Positions 17,819-25,063 of a DNA stretch of 50,181 nucleotides are shown here, piece by piece. A program made the translations under genes and the position numbers. The notes under the pieces are model-generated. The model was not told where the DNA came from and made no database searches. It was given only the letters and a program-made list of their open reading frames with translations. Each line of letters opens with the position of its first letter. The first letter of the stretch is position 1. Location: IMG/VR virus record IMGVR_UViG_3300031885_000023, positions 1 to 50,181 of that record; one strand, given 5' to 3'. Source of the stretch: a virus.

Positions 17819-18909
17819 TGCCAGTAATTATTGATGGTACAAATGGAATTACACAGGCTGGAGAGTTTAACTCCGATAGTAGCTTTGGATTCAAGAATCG
17901 CATTATCAATGGTGCGATGGTGATTGACCAGCGTAATGCTGGTGCTAGTGTTACTGTAAATGGTAATTCCCCATTTATTACAGATAGATTCCGTTGCGAT
18001 GATGCTACCGATGGTGCATACACAGCACAGCAAGTTTCTACTGCACCTGATGGCTTTAACAATTCTGTTCAAGTAACTGTTACTTCAGCAGATAGTTCAT
18101 TGTCTGCATCACAATACGCATTGTTTTATCACTCAATAGAGGGAAATAATGTGGCAGACCTAGGCTGGGGAACTTCTGCTGCTAAGACCATTACATTGTC
18201 ATTTTGGGTTCGTAGTTCTGTAACTGGAACATTTAGCGGTTCGTTAGAAAACAACGCTAACAATCGTTCTTATGTGTTTACCTACACAATCAACTCTGCA
18301 AATACTTGGGAATACGAAACTATTACCATTGTTGGTGATACTAGCGGTACTTGGGAAAAAGGAACTGCTGTAGGTATTCGCATCAACTGGAATCTTGGTG
18401 CTGGTTCTAATTTCTTAGGAACTGCTGGAGCATGGGGTAATCGTTTCTTTGGTGCTACTGGTTCTGTGTCTTTAATCGGTACTAACGGTGCTACCTTCTA
18501 CATTACTGGAGTTCAGCTAGAGGTAGGCTCTACAGCTACTAGCTTTGATTACAGACCTTATGGAACTGAATTATCTTTGTGTCAGAGGTATTATTATGTA
18601 ATGGTTAGCGGTGCTGGTTCTTATTTTTCAAATGCGTTTTATTACAGTTCAAGCCATTTAATTTCAGCTATTAATTACCCAGTAGCAATGAGAACAGACC
18701 CAACTTTGGTTTCAACAACTGGAACTAACTTTTATCAATTTTACAGAAACGGAAGTAACGACACTCTAAATTCTTTAACATTAAGCAGTAATGGTTTAAG
18801 AAGTGGGTCTTTACAAAACACAACAGATGTTTCGGGAACTGCTGGTCAAGCTGGTGCTTTATATGCTGATAATGCTAGTTGTTTAATCGCTTTTCAAGCG
18901 GAGTTATAA
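17818..18909 (+). CDS. receptor-binding/adhesin module 3, carbohydrate-binding-like
   Basis: A 363-residue protein. The N-terminus (DGTNGITQAGEF and KNRIINGAMVIDQRNAGAS, about residues 5-45) is typical of phage fibre tips with a carbohydrate-binding jelly roll. The middle has LSFWVRSSVTGTFSGSLEN (about 124-142), and GVQLEVGSTATSFDYRPYG (about 233-251) closes the jelly roll. The C-terminal 110 residues are a variable Tyr/Ser-rich tip. The fold is probably a galactose-binding-like sandwich. A/T-rich like the other modules. Confidence 0.78.
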   Translation: MPVIIDGTNGITQAGEFNSDSSFGFKNRIINGAMVIDQRNAGASVTVNGNSPFITDRFRCDDATDGAYTAQQVSTAPDGFNNSVQVTVTSADSSLSASQYALFYHSIEGNNVADLGWGTSAAKTITLSFWVRSSVTGTFSGSLENNANNRSYVFTYTINSANTWEYETITIVGDTSGTWEKGTAVGIRINWNLGAGSNFLGTAGAWGNRFFGATGSVSLIGTNGATFYITGVQLEVGSTATSFDYRPYGTELSLCQRYYYVMVSGAGSYFSNAFYYSSSHLISAINYPVAMRTDPTLVSTTGTNFYQFYRNGSNDTLNSLTLSSNGLRSGSLQNTTDVSGTAGQAGALYADNASCLIAFQAEL

Positions 18910-19113
18910 ATGTATAAATTAATTAATAACATGAAAAACGAACCTTGTGGTGTTACAACACAAGTAGGCAATGTTTTATATAGCATCCCATTCGACCCAG
19001 CCAACACAGACTACGCTAACTTCAAAAAAGAAGTCTTAGCTGGTGCAGAACTTCTCGATGCCGATGGGAATGTGATGACACAGGCTAATGCGTACATTGC
19101 GAGCTTGCCATGA
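18910..19113 (+). CDS. small partner protein of adhesin module 3
   Basis: A 67-residue protein with VGNVLYSIPFDPANTDYANF (about 22-41) and a DADGNVMTQANAY end, resembling small proteins that follow phage fibre genes. It starts directly after the stop of module 3 and overlaps the next gene by ATGA. Confidence 0.6.
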   Translation: MYKLINNMKNEPCGVTTQVGNVLYSIPFDPANTDYANFKKEVLAGAELLDADGNVMTQANAYIASLP

Positions 19114-19280
19114 TAGATTTGATTGACAAGAACGAGGCAGCGTTATCTGCTCACGAAGCTGTCTGTGCTGAACGCTATACAGGTATCAACGCCAGACTAA
19201 AACGAATCGAGCAGATCCTAGTCGGGTCGGTGGGATTCATTGTGGCGACCATGATCGCCCTACTCGTAAAACTACAATAA
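19110..19280 (+). CDS. small membrane protein, XhlA/holin-like
   Basis: The frame from the ATG at 19110 gives 56 residues: an amphipathic N-terminal half with RLKRIEQILVG and one C-terminal hydrophobic helix (residues 39-54, VGSVGFIVATMIALLV). This is the layout of XhlA-type haemolysin-like proteins in phage lysis cassettes. It overlaps the adhesin partner gene and precedes the holin-like gene group, supporting a lysis role. Direct evidence for pore formation is absent. Confidence 0.6.
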   Translation: MIDLIDKNEAALSAHEAVCAERYTGINARLKRIEQILVGSVGFIVATMIALLVKLQ

Positions 19281-19286
19281 TGAATA

Positions 19287-19730
19287 ATGTCAGACCAATT
19301 TGGCTTTTTAGAAGGAGCAAAATCTCTTGGTAGCACCCTTGACTCCGCGCGCGGGGTCAGCAAGGAGCTATCTACCAGCATCGCCAACGTACAAAAAGAA
19401 GCAACCGACCTAGCCCAGCAACGCGCCCAAGAGCGCATTAGGGCGCAAAAGGTCCACGTCGACCAGACCATTTTAAAGGCATTCGACGAGTTCAAGATCA
19501 TCGAGGAAGTCAAGCGCCTCGAGCAAAAGATGAAGGCCGAGGTAACACGAAACTACGGCCCCAAGGCGTGGGATGACATACAGGTCATCAAGGCGCGTCT
19601 CTTAAAGGAGAAAAAAGAAAATGAAAAGCTGTTTAACAAAGACCTACACGAAATTAAAAGAGTTCAGCTCTACTGCTTTCTCGTGGCTGCGCTCGTTGCC
19701 TACTACCTTGTATGGGGTCATAAGGGGTAA
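19287..19730 (+). CDS. C-terminally anchored coiled-coil protein of the lysis region
   Basis: A 147-residue protein: a long charged coiled coil (about residues 25-120, many Lys/Glu/Gln) and one hydrophobic helix near the end (about 124-141, QLYCFLVAALVAYYLVW). It sits between the small membrane protein and the holin-like gene. A spanin or an internal virion role is possible; the membrane helix is at the wrong end for a classic i-spanin. No family is recognised. Confidence 0.6.
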   Translation: MSDQFGFLEGAKSLGSTLDSARGVSKELSTSIANVQKEATDLAQQRAQERIRAQKVHVDQTILKAFDEFKIIEEVKRLEQKMKAEVTRNYGPKAWDDIQVIKARLLKEKKENEKLFNKDLHEIKRVQLYCFLVAALVAYYLVWGHKG

Positions 19731-19736
19731 AAAATA

Positions 19737-20150
19737 ATGTTCCCGCTAACCGCGCTAGTTGATGTCGGGATGAAGGTCCTAGACAAGTTTATACCAGACC
19801 CAGAGGCTAAGGCCAAGGCACAGCAAGAACTTCTTAAGATGCAACAAGAGGGCAGGCTGGCCGAGTTAAACGCCGACATGAACGAGCAAAACAACGTCTC
19901 AGAGCGTTGGAAGTCTGACATGTCGTCTGACTCTTGGCTGTCTAAAAATATCCGCCCTATGGCCCTTATAGCGATCCTTGGTGGCTATTTTATATTTGCC
20001 ATGATGTCCGCCTTCGGGCTCAATGCAAACGAGGGATACGTAACTTTGCTTGGAAATTGGGGCATGCTCGTCTTCGGCGCGTATTTTGGATCACGTAGCC
20101 TGGAGAAAATAACCGAGATTCGGAGTAAAAAGAATGAACCTAAGCCCTAA
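19737..20150 (+). CDS. holin-like membrane protein
   Basis: The 137 residues begin with an amphipathic part (FIPDPEAKAKAQQELLKMQQ, residues 18-37) and then two hydrophobic helices (about 72-92 and 103-118, after SKNIRPMAL), resembling the 3TM holin family of gene-transfer-agent type. It should permeabilise the inner membrane or release signal-anchored lysins. It overlaps the peptidase gene by 17 bases and is followed by two lysins. Confidence 0.7.
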   Translation: MFPLTALVDVGMKVLDKFIPDPEAKAKAQQELLKMQQEGRLAELNADMNEQNNVSERWKSDMSSDSWLSKNIRPMALIAILGGYFIFAMMSAFGLNANEGYVTLLGNWGMLVFGAYFGSRSLEKITEIRSKKNEPKP

Positions 20151-20568
20151 CTTTACACTAGAAGAACTAACCGCATCTGAGGTGGCACAGCGCAAGGGGC
20201 TAGACAACACCCCAAACGCCACCGAGACGGCTAACCTAGTACGCACCGCCGAACTGCTAGAACAAATCAGATCGCTACTAAACAAGCCGATCCTTGTAAA
20301 CTCAGCGTTTCGCTCTAAGCCAGTTAACGACTCTGTAGGCAGCAAGGACACTAGCCAGCATAGGCTAGGTTGTGCCGCCGATATCAGAGTCCCCGGAATG
20401 ACCCCCAAACAGGTCGTACAGGCCTGCATCGATGGAGGAATACCATTTGACCAGATTATTGAAGAGTTTGGCTCCTGGACGCATATCAGCGTGCCAAACA
20501 CTAAAGACACCGCGCCTCGTAAGCAGGCGCTTATTATTGACAAAACAGGCACAAGAGCCTTTTCTTAG
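20134..20568 (+). CDS. M15-type peptidoglycan peptidase (endolysin)
   Basis: A 144-residue zinc peptidase of the M15_3 type. NFTLEELTASEVA opens the fold. VNSAFRSKPVN (about residues 55-65) and SQHRLGCAADI supply the metal ligands H76 and D83, and SWTHISV gives H117. It would cleave peptide cross-links in peptidoglycan. There is no signal peptide, so it needs the holin. It is the first of two lysins in the cassette, coupled to the holin-like gene by overlap. Confidence 0.85.
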   Translation: MNLSPNFTLEELTASEVAQRKGLDNTPNATETANLVRTAELLEQIRSLLNKPILVNSAFRSKPVNDSVGSKDTSQHRLGCAADIRVPGMTPKQVVQACIDGGIPFDQIIEEFGSWTHISVPNTKDTAPRKQALIIDKTGTRAFS

Positions 20569-20577
20569 CATAAATTT

Positions 20578-20592
20578 GCATTAGTATATAGC
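20578..20592 (+). promoter_or_regulatory. phage promoter motif, copy 5
   Basis: GCATTAGTATATAG at 20578 onward with no clear GGGCG box 22 bp upstream (AGCCT instead). It lies just after the peptidase stop and in front of the lysozyme gene, giving lysozyme its own start. Confidence 0.65.
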
Positions 20593-20611
20593 AAACTAAC
20601 GAGGAGACTCT

Positions 20612-21145
20612 ATGTTACGACATCACCTGGCGGTGTACGCCTGCGCGATTGCGCTTGTCTGGGGCGCGTGTTTTCACGACCCCCTAGCTAAATGGGCCGT
20701 GGCTCACACCCCATTTCAGTGGGTTGCTGACTCAACCGTTGAGCTAATTGAACACTTTGAAGGAAAGCGCTACCGCGCCTACCAGGACTACGGTGGTTAC
20801 TGGACGACCGGCGTTGGCCACTTAATCAAGCGCAAGGACGCCCATTTGATCCATAGGGAGCTTTCTGAGGCCGAGGTAATGGGTATCCTACACCGAGACC
20901 TAGAAAAGTGCTCTACGGCCCTAGAATCGGCTTTAAACAGCATTCCTAAGAGGCACCAGATTGATGCCTTGATGAGCCTGTGCCATAACATTGGCCCGGA
21001 CAACACTGTTCGCTCGGAAGTCGTCAAGCACTTTAACGACGGCAACGTGCACAAGGCAGGCGACGCGTTCCTTAACTGGAGCACCCCGCCGGTCCTTAAA
21101 AAACGTAGACAAATAGAAAGATCGCTGTTCTTAGCCGGGGCGTAA
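20612..21145 (+). CDS. GH24 lysozyme with N-terminal signal anchor (SAR-type endolysin)
   Basis: A 177-residue muramidase. Residues 5-21 are a weakly hydrophobic helix rich in Ala, Cys and Gly (HLAVYACAIALVWGACF), typical of signal-anchor-release endolysins that are exported by the host Sec system and activated on leaving the membrane. The T4-lysozyme triad is E50 (HFEGK), D59 (YQDYGG) and T65 (YWTTGVGH), spaced 9 and 6 as in T4. It hydrolyses the glycan strands and complements the M15 peptidase. A GAGGAG ribosome binding site precedes the ATG. Confidence 0.9.
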   Translation: MLRHHLAVYACAIALVWGACFHDPLAKWAVAHTPFQWVADSTVELIEHFEGKRYRAYQDYGGYWTTGVGHLIKRKDAHLIHRELSEAEVMGILHRDLEKCSTALESALNSIPKRHQIDALMSLCHNIGPDNTVRSEVVKHFNDGNVHKAGDAFLNWSTPPVLKKRRQIERSLFLAGA

Positions 21146-21172
21146 ACACCCTTAATTTTGCATTAGTAGATA
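21138..21172 (+). promoter_or_regulatory. phage promoter motif, copy 6
   Basis: GGGCG at 21138-21142, inside the lysozyme end, and GCATTAGTA at 21160-21168, 22 bp apart start to start, then GATATAGAAC. It drives the tail genes. Confidence 0.78.
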
Positions 21173-21199
21173 TAGAACCATTAACCTGAAGGAACTAAC

Positions 21200-21940
21200 A
21201 TGGACGGCTTTAAATCATCACCAAAGATGCAGTGCTTCAAAGATGGGGGTTCTGTGAAATATAAGTCACGTCACTCTGAAAAATCAGAGATGAGCGAAGA
21301 CATTGCACAAGACAAAAAAGTCGTGAAGAAGGCATTCTCTATGCACGACAAGCAGTCACACGAGGGTGAGAAGACTAACCTCTCCAAACTTAAGAGTGGC
21401 GGCCGCATGAAAAAAGAAGGCGGCTGCGTTGGTCGCTATAAAGACGGCGGGACAATTAAAACCAAAGTAGCAAAAACCAAAAAAGCCAAGGCGCCATCAA
21501 AGGCCGCGATCAAGCCAGCCATGTCAAACATTGCCGAGCCAGCACCAGCAATGAGCCCAGATATGGGCATGATGCCTCCCCCAATGATGAAGAAGGGTGG
21601 CTACGCAAAAAAGTGTGCTGAGGGTGGCTCATTAAAATCTGTTGACACAGAAGAGAACCCTGGCCTGGCCAAACTCCCAACCAACGTCCGTAACAAGATG
21701 GGCTACGCTAAAAAAGGCGGTGAAGTAAAAAAGTATGCTGACGGCGGCATGGTAGGACAAGGCGCAATCAGCAACGTTGAAAAAATGCGTTTAGCCAACC
21801 GCGCTAAAAACCGAGCCATGCTAAGCCCGATGCAGCAAAAAGAATTAGACGCACAAGAGGCAGCAGCACAAAAAGGTGCTATGGGTGGTGGATTAAGCAG
21901 CATGATGGGTCGTATGAAAAAAGGCGGAAAGACTTGCTAA
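21200..21940 (+). CDS. basic Lys/Gly-rich protein with repeated Gly-Gly motifs
   Basis: A 246-residue, strongly basic, low-complexity protein. At least five copies of an x-x-x-Gly-Gly-x-hydrophobic motif occur (FKDGGSV about 13-19, YKDGGTI, CAEGGSL, AKKGGEV, YADGGMV), plus Met/Pro-rich ([13 protein letters not shown]) and Lys/Ala-rich linkers. The charge suggests binding to packaged DNA or nucleic acid. The same motif marks the internal virion proteins, so it is probably packaged. An AAGGAAC site precedes the ATG. No enzyme domain is visible. Confidence 0.65.
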   Translation: MDGFKSSPKMQCFKDGGSVKYKSRHSEKSEMSEDIAQDKKVVKKAFSMHDKQSHEGEKTNLSKLKSGGRMKKEGGCVGRYKDGGTIKTKVAKTKKAKAPSKAAIKPAMSNIAEPAPAMSPDMGMMPPPMMKKGGYAKKCAEGGSLKSVDTEENPGLAKLPTNVRNKMGYAKKGGEVKKYADGGMVGQGAISNVEKMRLANRAKNRAMLSPMQQKELDAQEAAAQKGAMGGGLSSMMGRMKKGGKTC

Positions 21941-21941
21941 T

Positions 21942-22109
21942 ATGCCAATAGAGTCTAAACAGCAACAGAAGGCGATGTACGCCGCCGCGGCTGGTAAGTC
22001 AACCCTTGGAATCCCCAAGAAGGTTGGCAAAGAGTTTGTCAAGGCCGGCAAGGCAAAACCAAACCTACCACAAAAAGTAACTAAACGCGCATCCGGCAGA
22101 GGACGTTAA
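21942..22109 (+). CDS. small basic DUF3008-like protein
   Basis: The frame from 21942 encodes 55 residues: [18 protein letters not shown], then [12 protein letters not shown] and an Arg/Gly-rich end. The SKxQQ(K/R)AM start resembles the small DUF3008 proteins of phages and bacteria. It is highly basic, probably DNA-binding, and is tightly packed between the Gly-Gly-motif protein and the tail gene. Confidence 0.65.
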   Translation: MPIESKQQQKAMYAAAAGKSTLGIPKKVGKEFVKAGKAKPNLPQKVTKRASGRGR

Positions 22110-22112
22110 TCT

Positions 22113-23180
22113 ATGTCATACTCTGGTACAACTAACCAGACCAAGATCAACGTAGATCAGTTGATTTCGTACGCATATCGTGATGCTGGTAAGACGGCAG
22201 AAGAGATCACGCCCGAGTATATTGACGCAGGTAAACAGGCATTGTTCTACATTTTACAGAACCTGTCTAACCGTGGCGTTAACCTGTGGCTGTTAGAAAA
22301 CTATTTAGTTGGGGCTGTAAATGCCCAGCAGCAATTAGTTTTACCCCCTGGCACAATTGATGTGCGCGAGGCTAACTGGGTCTATATTATTAACTCCGAG
22401 GCCGCAGAATATTTACCAGTGGCCAACCCCGACTCACCCGCAGCGTTTGATCAAAACCTTGACATCACGGCGACCTCAACAATTGGCTCAAACTTTTTTG
22501 GTATCGAGTACCAAGAAGCACTACCAGTATTTTATGTTGGGTTTAACGGCTACGCATCTGGAGGTGGTACAACAACTTACAACTTTGCGTATGAGGTCAG
22601 TGAAGACGGTATTACTTGGACAACAGTAGAGCAGCTACCAGAAACCACATTAAAAGATCGTGAGTGGGCCTACTTTAATATTAGCACCACGCCAAACTAT
22701 TATTTTTATCGTCTACGTGAGACCGTGGCTACTACATTCACCGTACGCCAGATTGTATTCTCAACCAGCCAACAAGTTATTCCCTTAGCACGTTTGAACC
22801 GTAATGACTACTGGAATCTACCCAACAAACAATTCCCATCGGTAAGATCACTACAGTACTGGTTTAATCGTGCAATTGATCCTACTATGTACCTATGGCC
22901 AGTACCAAACAATGACTTCCAAATGTTTCAGTTAATCATTGAAAAAGAAATGCCAGATGTTGGCTCGTTAACAAACGAGCTTTATCTACCTAACCGCTGG
23001 GTTGGATCTATCCAGGCCAGTCTCTCACACAAACTGGCGATGCAGTTACCGCAGATTGATTTAAATCGCGTCCAATATTTAGAAACAATTGCAACTAAGC
23101 TAGAATACGACGCGGCACAAGAAGAGCGCGATAAGTCACCAATCTACTTCCAACCTAACTACAGTTACTATACACGATGA
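22113..23180 (+). CDS. tail accessory/head-closure protein, P22 gp4-like
   Basis: The 355 residues start with a helical domain (INVDQLISYAYRDAGKTAEE, about residues 11-30), contain a beta insert (about 140-225), then PLARLNRNDYWNLPNKQFPS and QYWFNRAIDPTMYLWPVPNN (about 230-270), typical of podovirus proteins that extend the portal into the tail. The role is closing the DNA-filled head and docking the tail hub. It overlaps the adaptor gene by 4 bases. Confidence 0.78.
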   Translation: MSYSGTTNQTKINVDQLISYAYRDAGKTAEEITPEYIDAGKQALFYILQNLSNRGVNLWLLENYLVGAVNAQQQLVLPPGTIDVREANWVYIINSEAAEYLPVANPDSPAAFDQNLDITATSTIGSNFFGIEYQEALPVFYVGFNGYASGGGTTTYNFAYEVSEDGITWTTVEQLPETTLKDREWAYFNISTTPNYYFYRLRETVATTFTVRQIVFSTSQQVIPLARLNRNDYWNLPNKQFPSVRSLQYWFNRAIDPTMYLWPVPNNDFQMFQLIIEKEMPDVGSLTNELYLPNRWVGSIQASLSHKLAMQLPQIDLNRVQYLETIATKLEYDAAQEERDKSPIYFQPNYSYYTR

Positions 23181-23797
23181 GCGGCGCATACGTAATGACC
23201 TACAACAATCTGGTGGATGACGTCCAGCGTTACATGGAACGTGATGACGCTGGGTTTGTTGCACAGATTCCTAGTTTGATTGGTTTAGCCGAGGCAGCAA
23301 TTGCCGCAGAGTTAAAGTCGCTACTACAATTAACCGTAGTAGAAACTACTTTGGCAACTAACCAAGACGTACTGGCTAAACCAGCACGCTGGCGTAAGAC
23401 GGTGTCAATGAAAGTTAACGGCGCGCCTGTGTTGTTACGCTCACAGGATTACATTGCGCAGTATCAATCAGAGTCTGCTAATGGTCTGCCAAAGTATTAC
23501 GGAGAATATGACTACAACAACTGGAACTTTGCACCAAAGCCAGACGATGACTACCCTGTAGAAATTATTTACTACAGTCTAATTCAGCCACTTGACGATA
23601 GTAATCAAACCAACCTGTTCACGCGCGAGTGCCCACAGGCGATGTTGTTTGGTACCTTACTACAGGCCCAGGGGTATTTAAAAGCCTTGGACAAATTGCC
23701 TGTATGGAAGGGATACTACACTGAGTCTTTAGCGGCGTTGAAAAAAGAAGACAACTCACGTCGTATTGATCGAAATACTACGGTCCAGGAACCATAA
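23177..23797 (+). CDS. phage adaptor protein, SU10-type
   Basis: A 206-residue protein with an N-terminal helical part (IPSLIGLAEAAIAAELKSLL, about residues 30-49) and a family segment with KPARWRKTVSMKVNG and NGLPKYYGEYDYNNWNFAPK, as in adaptor proteins of SU10-like podoviruses. It should sit between portal and nozzle. The start overlaps the gp4-like gene (ATGA), and it is followed by a fibre gene. Confidence 0.75.
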   Translation: MSGAYVMTYNNLVDDVQRYMERDDAGFVAQIPSLIGLAEAAIAAELKSLLQLTVVETTLATNQDVLAKPARWRKTVSMKVNGAPVLLRSQDYIAQYQSESANGLPKYYGEYDYNNWNFAPKPDDDYPVEIIYYSLIQPLDDSNQTNLFTRECPQAMLFGTLLQAQGYLKALDKLPVWKGYYTESLAALKKEDNSRRIDRNTTVQEP

Positions 23798-23800
23798 TAT

Positions 23801-25063
23801 ATGCCAATCTACACATCACCGTTTACCGGGACAGTCGTACAACCAACCGACGTATCGTACTACGAGCTTACCTTTAGCGCAAACGTACAGCTATACTGGC
23901 CCGCGGTTGTAAACCCACAGCAGGTACCTGCCGCGCGTATTATCGATGCTACACCGTCTACATCTGGACTGGTTATCTCGCTGCCAGAGGGTAACCAAGG
24001 TACCACCGGCACAGACATTTTAATTCGCAACTTTGGCGCAAATACATTTACCGTTGAAGATTTTACTGGCACAGGATCAGTATCAATCGCCGCGGGTGTA
24101 TCTAAATACTTTTACCTATCTGATAACACCACCTCTGCGGGTGTCTGGCAAAACGTTACGTTTGGTGCCGGCACATCATCGGCAGACGCCGCCTCATTAG
24201 CCGGCGCTGGTTTAGTTGCGCTATCTGGTAAATTAAATACCACACAAAACATTGTGGCGGTATCTTCCACTCCAGCAATTACAGACGCAAGCCGCGCCTC
24301 CACATTTGTTTGGACGGGTGGTAACGGCACGTTTACGCTACCAACCGCTGCCAGCTTATCTGGCGGTTGGTATATTGCGTTTAGAAATAATGGCACGGGC
24401 GCGATTACAATTACCCCGCAAGGCACTTCAACAATTGATAGTTTAGCAAATATTACCGTTAACCCAGCAGAGTCTGGCTTTATTTTATTCCAACAATCTA
24501 CCGGTAACTTTTTTACCGTTGGATTGTCTGTACCATCAAACGTAACCTTTACGTCGGCAACGTACGACGTAGACTCTATCGTTGGTAACACATTTAGCTT
24601 AGTATCCTACGCGCCAATTATTCAGACATACGTCGCATTAGCTGGAACACGTGCGGTTGACTTAGATGTTACGCTACCTGCAACAACTCAGTTGTATGTG
24701 TTGGTAAACAATACGGGACAGGCTGGGTATAATGTCACATTCCAAATATCTGGCAGCTTACAAACACCAATTGCGTTAGCTAACGGCGGCGTTATCTTGG
24801 CGTTGAGTGATGGCAACCAGCTATATGTAATTAGCCAGACAACTGTGGGCGTTTACTACGCCGATAATGGATCCGCCGCGGCGCCATCCTTTTCTTTTAC
24901 AAACGATACCAACACGGGTATGTATTTAGTCGGCACAAATAACTTAGGCTTTTCGGCAAACTCAACACTGATGTTAGACATCGATAATACTAACACGTTA
25001 AGCCCACAAATATCTACACCAGCAACATTTAACGCAGGGTTAATCGGTGGCGGGACGTTCTAA
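23801..25063 (+). CDS. tail fibre/appendage protein
   Basis: A 420-residue beta-rich, Thr/Ser/Gly/Asn-rich protein without catalytic motifs. It contains repeated beta segments around ISLPEGNQGTTGTDILIRNF, FTLPTAASLSGGWYIAFRNN and VTLPATTQLYVLVNNTGQAG, similar to one another and possibly repeated domains, and ends GLIGGGTF like the collagen-like protein's GGTF end. It lies between the adaptor and gp10-like genes, so it may attach the fibre to the tail hub. Confidence 0.65.
   Translation: MPIYTSPFTGTVVQPTDVSYYELTFSANVQLYWPAVVNPQQVPAARIIDATPSTSGLVISLPEGNQGTTGTDILIRNFGANTFTVEDFTGTGSVSIAAGVSKYFYLSDNTTSAGVWQNVTFGAGTSSADAASLAGAGLVALSGKLNTTQNIVAVSSTPAITDASRASTFVWTGGNGTFTLPTAASLSGGWYIAFRNNGTGAITITPQGTSTIDSLANITVNPAESGFILFQQSTGNFFTVGLSVPSNVTFTSATYDVDSIVGNTFSLVSYAPIIQTYVALAGTRAVDLDVTLPATTQLYVLVNNTGQAGYNVTFQISGSLQTPIALANGGVILALSDGNQLYVISQTTVGVYYADNGSAAAPSFSFTNDTNTGMYLVGTNNLGFSANSTLMLDIDNTNTLSPQISTPATFNAGLIGGGTF

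Noticed and set aside
19287-19730. Inner-membrane spanin
   Set aside because: The membrane helix is at the C-terminus, opposite to classic i-spanins, and no outer-membrane lipoprotein partner is seen.
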